Positions 23,417 to 25,014 of a stretch of DNA of 25,014 bases are shown piece after piece. A model generated the notes under the pieces. That model saw only the letters and a list, made by a program, of their open reading frames with translations. It was not told the origin of the DNA and did not search any database. Location: IMG/VR virus record IMGVR_UViG_3300043570_003757, positions 1 through 25,014 of that record; one strand, given 5' to 3'. Source of the stretch: a virus. The translations under genes were made by a program, and so were the position numbers. Numbering within the stretch: the stretch's first letter is position 1; each line of letters opens with the position of its first letter.

Positions 23417-23674
23417 ATGCCAAAATATAAGAGCTATCTGAGTGGTCCTGATCAAATTGGAAGGCTTAATGATGAATTTCAGATATTAAGGGCAATTAGA
23501 GGTGTTTTAGAGTTGAATTCTAAGGTGATGGAAGACCTTAAGACTGGCAAGATAAATACTGACTCTGTAAAGAAGTTTTTGCTAGTTCAGGTGATGATGG
23601 TTCTTGACGGCAAGGCTAATCCTGCGCTGGTGCGGCAGTTGATAGTGCTTCAGGATTTTAAAAACAACTGGTAA
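23417..23674 (+). CDS. Unknown 85-aa helical protein
   Basis: GGAGA about nine bases upstream supports the start after a 57-base spacer. The protein is helical throughout (ILRAIRGVLELNSKVMEDLK; SVKKFLLVQVMMVLDGKANP), without cysteines or known motifs, and could be a small adaptor. The DNA after its stop breaks down into gene fragments and short repeats. Function unknown. Confidence 0.72.
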   Translation: MPKYKSYLSGPDQIGRLNDEFQILRAIRGVLELNSKVMEDLKTGKINTDSVKKFLLVQVMMVLDGKANPALVRQLIVLQDFKNNW

Positions 23675-23698
23675 TTGAGAGCGGAGGAATTGTATTGT

Positions 23699-23767
23699 AT
23701 GATCTGGACAACAATTGACGGCGCTCACAATCGGCGCTCACAATCGGCGCCCACAAGATCATACTAA
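23699..23767 (+). pseudogene. Short gene fragment (22 codons) with a ribosome-binding site
   Basis: GGAGG lies 11 bases before an ATG that opens MIWTTIDGAHNRRSQSAPTR and stops two residues later. The frame runs into the 13-bp repeats and then, out of frame, into the copied end of the 119-aa protein gene. It looks like a gene cut short by the rearrangement that made this junction. Confidence 0.45.
23719..23757 (+). repeat. 13-bp tandem repeat at the rearrangement junction
   Basis: CGGCGCTCACAAT occurs twice in a row (23719-23731, 23732-23744) and a third, diverged copy CGGCGCCCACAAG (23745-23757) passes into the 52-base border repeat. Microhomology at CCACAAG suggests how the junction formed. 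Confidence 0.88.
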
Positions 23768-23801
23768 CCCGATTTGATGAGGCTTGCTAATAATGGAGCA
23801 T
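23750..23801 (+). repeat. Left border repeat of gene slot 2, with a gene fragment
   Basis: 50 of 52 bases match 21639-21690. It includes a fragment reading HKIILTRFDEAC and a stop, the copied C-terminus of the 119-aa protein (HKIILTQFDKAC), with no gene body before it. Confidence 0.95.
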
Positions 23802-23825
23802 ACAAGCAAAGGTCTGGGTGAATCT

Positions 23826-24161
23826 ATGAAAATCCTGTTTTCAGGTGAATGGCATTATCCGTCGGGCGGATCCCGCGATTTCGTTATGCTTGGTACAGAG
23901 CAAGAGTGTTTGGACAAGTATCAACACATGGCTATGAATACATTGGGAGGCGTAGATGTCTGGCCACGGCAATGTTGTGACTGGGGCGAAATCGTTGATC
24001 ACACTACAATGAAACAAGAGATATTTTTATCGTTTCGTCGTCATAACTTCAGCGGTAAAACTGGGATAATCGAAGTACAAAAAATGATCGATGGAAAAAT
24101 GGTGGACGGTAGTTTACTGTCCATATCGTTGACCGCGATAACAGGAGTGACTGATGTCTGA
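23826..24161 (+). CDS. Unknown 111-aa protein, cargo of gene slot 2
   Basis: The natural N-terminus appears to be MKILFSGEWHYPSGGSRDFV at ATG 23826. An in-frame ATG at 23793 lies in the border repeat and would add 11 residues. The protein has mixed structure with several Trp, Cys and Gly residues (NTLGGVDVWPRQCCDWGEIV) and no recognised motif. It is unrelated to the slot 1 protein despite the shared borders. Its last residues (ITGVTDV) are read from the right border repeat in frame, so its original C-terminus may have been lost. Confidence 0.68.
   Translation: MKILFSGEWHYPSGGSRDFVMLGTEQECLDKYQHMAMNTLGGVDVWPRQCCDWGEIVDHTTMKQEIFLSFRRHNFSGKTGIIEVQKMIDGKMVDGSLLSISLTAITGVTDV
24138..24159 (+). repeat. 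Right border repeat of gene slot 2
   Basis: 22 bases identical to 22056-22077, again carrying AGGAG and ATGTCT, but here the ATG opens only a 13-codon frame. Confidence 0.95.
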
Positions 24162-24195
24162 CATGTTGGGGTGTACAGGCAACCCTAAAACCTAA
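24154..24195 (+). pseudogene. 13-codon gene-start remnant
   Basis: From the ATG in the right border repeat the frame reads MSDMLGCTGNPKT and stops. It has the best ribosome-binding site of the area but no gene body, so it is probably what is left of a gene that once followed slot 2. Confidence 0.45.
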
Positions 24196-24218
24196 AAAGA
24201 GGCAGTAAGGAGAAGACA

Positions 24219-24392
24219 ATGACTATCGCTGAGCTAATCGAAAAGCTCTTACAATTAGAACAAAGCGCCACGGTTTCTTTACGGTACGAATTTGAGACCA
24301 TCCATGAAGAACTGGCTCTCTCCGTATGGTATGATACCCTTGAGAACGTCGTATACATCGACGCTGTGCCAGATGAGCTATATGCACCCTGA
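24219..24392 (+). CDS. Unknown 57-aa protein
   Basis: AAGGAGA six to seven bases before the ATG is a very good ribosome-binding site. The product begins MTIAELIEKLLQLEQSATVS and ends DAVPDELYAP. An N-terminal helix is followed by beta-like segments (LALSVWYD, NVVYIDAV), and the whole is acidic. About 100 bases with no gene follow (24393-24492), apart from short GAGGAG-led frames of fewer than 15 codons. Function unknown. Confidence 0.68.
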   Translation: MTIAELIEKLLQLEQSATVSLRYEFETIHEELALSVWYDTLENVVYIDAVPDELYAP

Positions 24393-24492
24393 CACAACAT
24401 TTCATTTTGAGGAGCAGTGGATATTGACGCCGACTTGATTGCTTGCCATTAATGACTGGTTAGAGTCACACAATCAAGAAGAGGAGTCACTA

Positions 24493-25014
24493 GTGTACAT
24501 TGAACAGGCGAAAATCGCTAGCCAGCACAGATGCTTCAAAAAGGGTAAAAAATTCAGATTCAGAGACATAACGGTCATAGTCGGTGATCAGGGCTGTGGT
24601 AAATCAACATTATTGAAGGGGTTACAAGCCCAGGCTAAATTTTTAGATCTGCAGCTAACTCCTCTTGGTTTAAAGGGAGTGAATTCATTTTATTTTGATT
24701 CAGAGCATATGAATCCCAGGACCACTGATCCGACGCTTTACTCTAAGGCTAACGGTGAGGATATTGGTATTGGCTATGTCGGGTCAATCATGTCTAGATT
24801 TAAGTCTCATGGTGAGGTTTTAAAAATGTATACGGTTGACTGTCTCAAAAAGGTGAAGGATAGTGTGATCTTGTTGGATGAGCCTGAGGCCGGTTTATCG
24901 TTAAGAAATCAGTTTAAAGTCTGGGATGAGGTCACAAGGGCTAGTGAAAACAAGTGTCAGATAATAATAGCGACTCATTCGCTTGTTATTATTCAGGCCG
25001 CTGAGGATGTATTG
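24493..25014 (+). CDS. ABC/AAA-type ATPase, 5' part (runs off the window)
   Basis: The frame opens with GTG 24493, seven bases after GAGGAG, and stays open for 174 codons to the window end. Walker A is GDQGCGKSTL at about 31-40. Walker B is VILLDEPEAGLS at about 125-136, with the D-E pair and a D-loop-like AGLS. A switch histidine lies in IIIATHSLVI at about 157-166. This is the fold of predicted ATPases related to SMC/ABC and OLD proteins. Residues 60-115 are an inserted stretch (YFDSEHMNPRTTDP). The missing C-terminus would show whether a nuclease (TOPRIM) or other domain is attached. It may act in DNA repair, in exclusion of other phages, or in signalling. Confidence 0.88.
   Translation, partial: MYIEQAKIASQHRCFKKGKKFRFRDITVIVGDQGCGKSTLLKGLQAQAKFLDLQLTPLGLKGVNSFYFDSEHMNPRTTDPTLYSKANGEDIGIGYVGSIMSRFKSHGEVLKMYTVDCLKKVKDSVILLDEPEAGLSLRNQFKVWDEVTRASENKCQIIIATHSLVIIQAAEDVL

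Noticed and set aside
24393-24492. Short frames led by GAGGAG between the 57-aa gene and the ATPase
   Set aside because: Fewer than 15 codons each and wrong spacing; probably degenerated DNA or leader of the ATPase gene.

Overview
The window is a stretch of a tailed double-stranded DNA phage genome, a deep-branching member of the T4 superfamily (myovirus head genes). Nearly everything is on the plus strand, genes are tightly packed, Shine-Dalgarno sequences (GGAG/AGGAG) are strong, and stops and starts often overlap by 1-8 bases. The host cannot be named from this sequence. Gene identities rest on motifs read by eye and on remembered T4 proteins; no database search was run.

Region 1 (1-5673), metabolism and replication: the end of an unknown gene; a coenzyme-B12-dependent (class II, monomeric RTPR-type) ribonucleotide reductase; an unknown 294-aa protein; a small zinc-ribbon protein whose N-terminus is six perfect TNEAQ repeats; and a UvsW-like SF2 helicase. 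Stem-loop terminators separate these units.

Region 2 (5711-19997), late transcription and head assembly: a gp55-like late sigma factor candidate carrying a zinc ribbon, an unknown gene, gp16-like and gp17-like terminase subunits, two small unknown genes (where T4 has the sheath and tube genes 18 and 19), a gp20-like portal interrupted by a 384-aa intein with an HNH nuclease, a 993-aa acidic protein of unknown role, a gp21-like prohead protease, a gp22-like scaffold, and a gp23-like major capsid protein. The logic is that of T4 prohead assembly: the capsid shell forms on a portal plus scaffold core, the protease cleaves core and capsid at (I/L)xE sites, and terminase packs DNA through the portal. 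A strong terminator follows the capsid gene. A 385-base gap before the scaffold gene holds a terminator and a possible 36-codon minus-strand gene.

Region 3 (20138-25014), accessory: an HNH nuclease gene overlapping by one base a gene for a protein with two helix-turn-helix motifs (perhaps a homing endonuclease split in two), then a string of small genes (an ExoX-C-like domain, DUF3037, several unknowns), and the first part of an ABC/AAA-type ATPase gene that runs off the window. The most unusual signal is here: two gene slots bounded by the same short sequences on both sides (52 bases with 2 mismatches on the left; 22 identical bases on the right) but holding unrelated genes, with gene fragments left at the edges. 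This looks like modular gene exchange at repeated gene-junction sequences.
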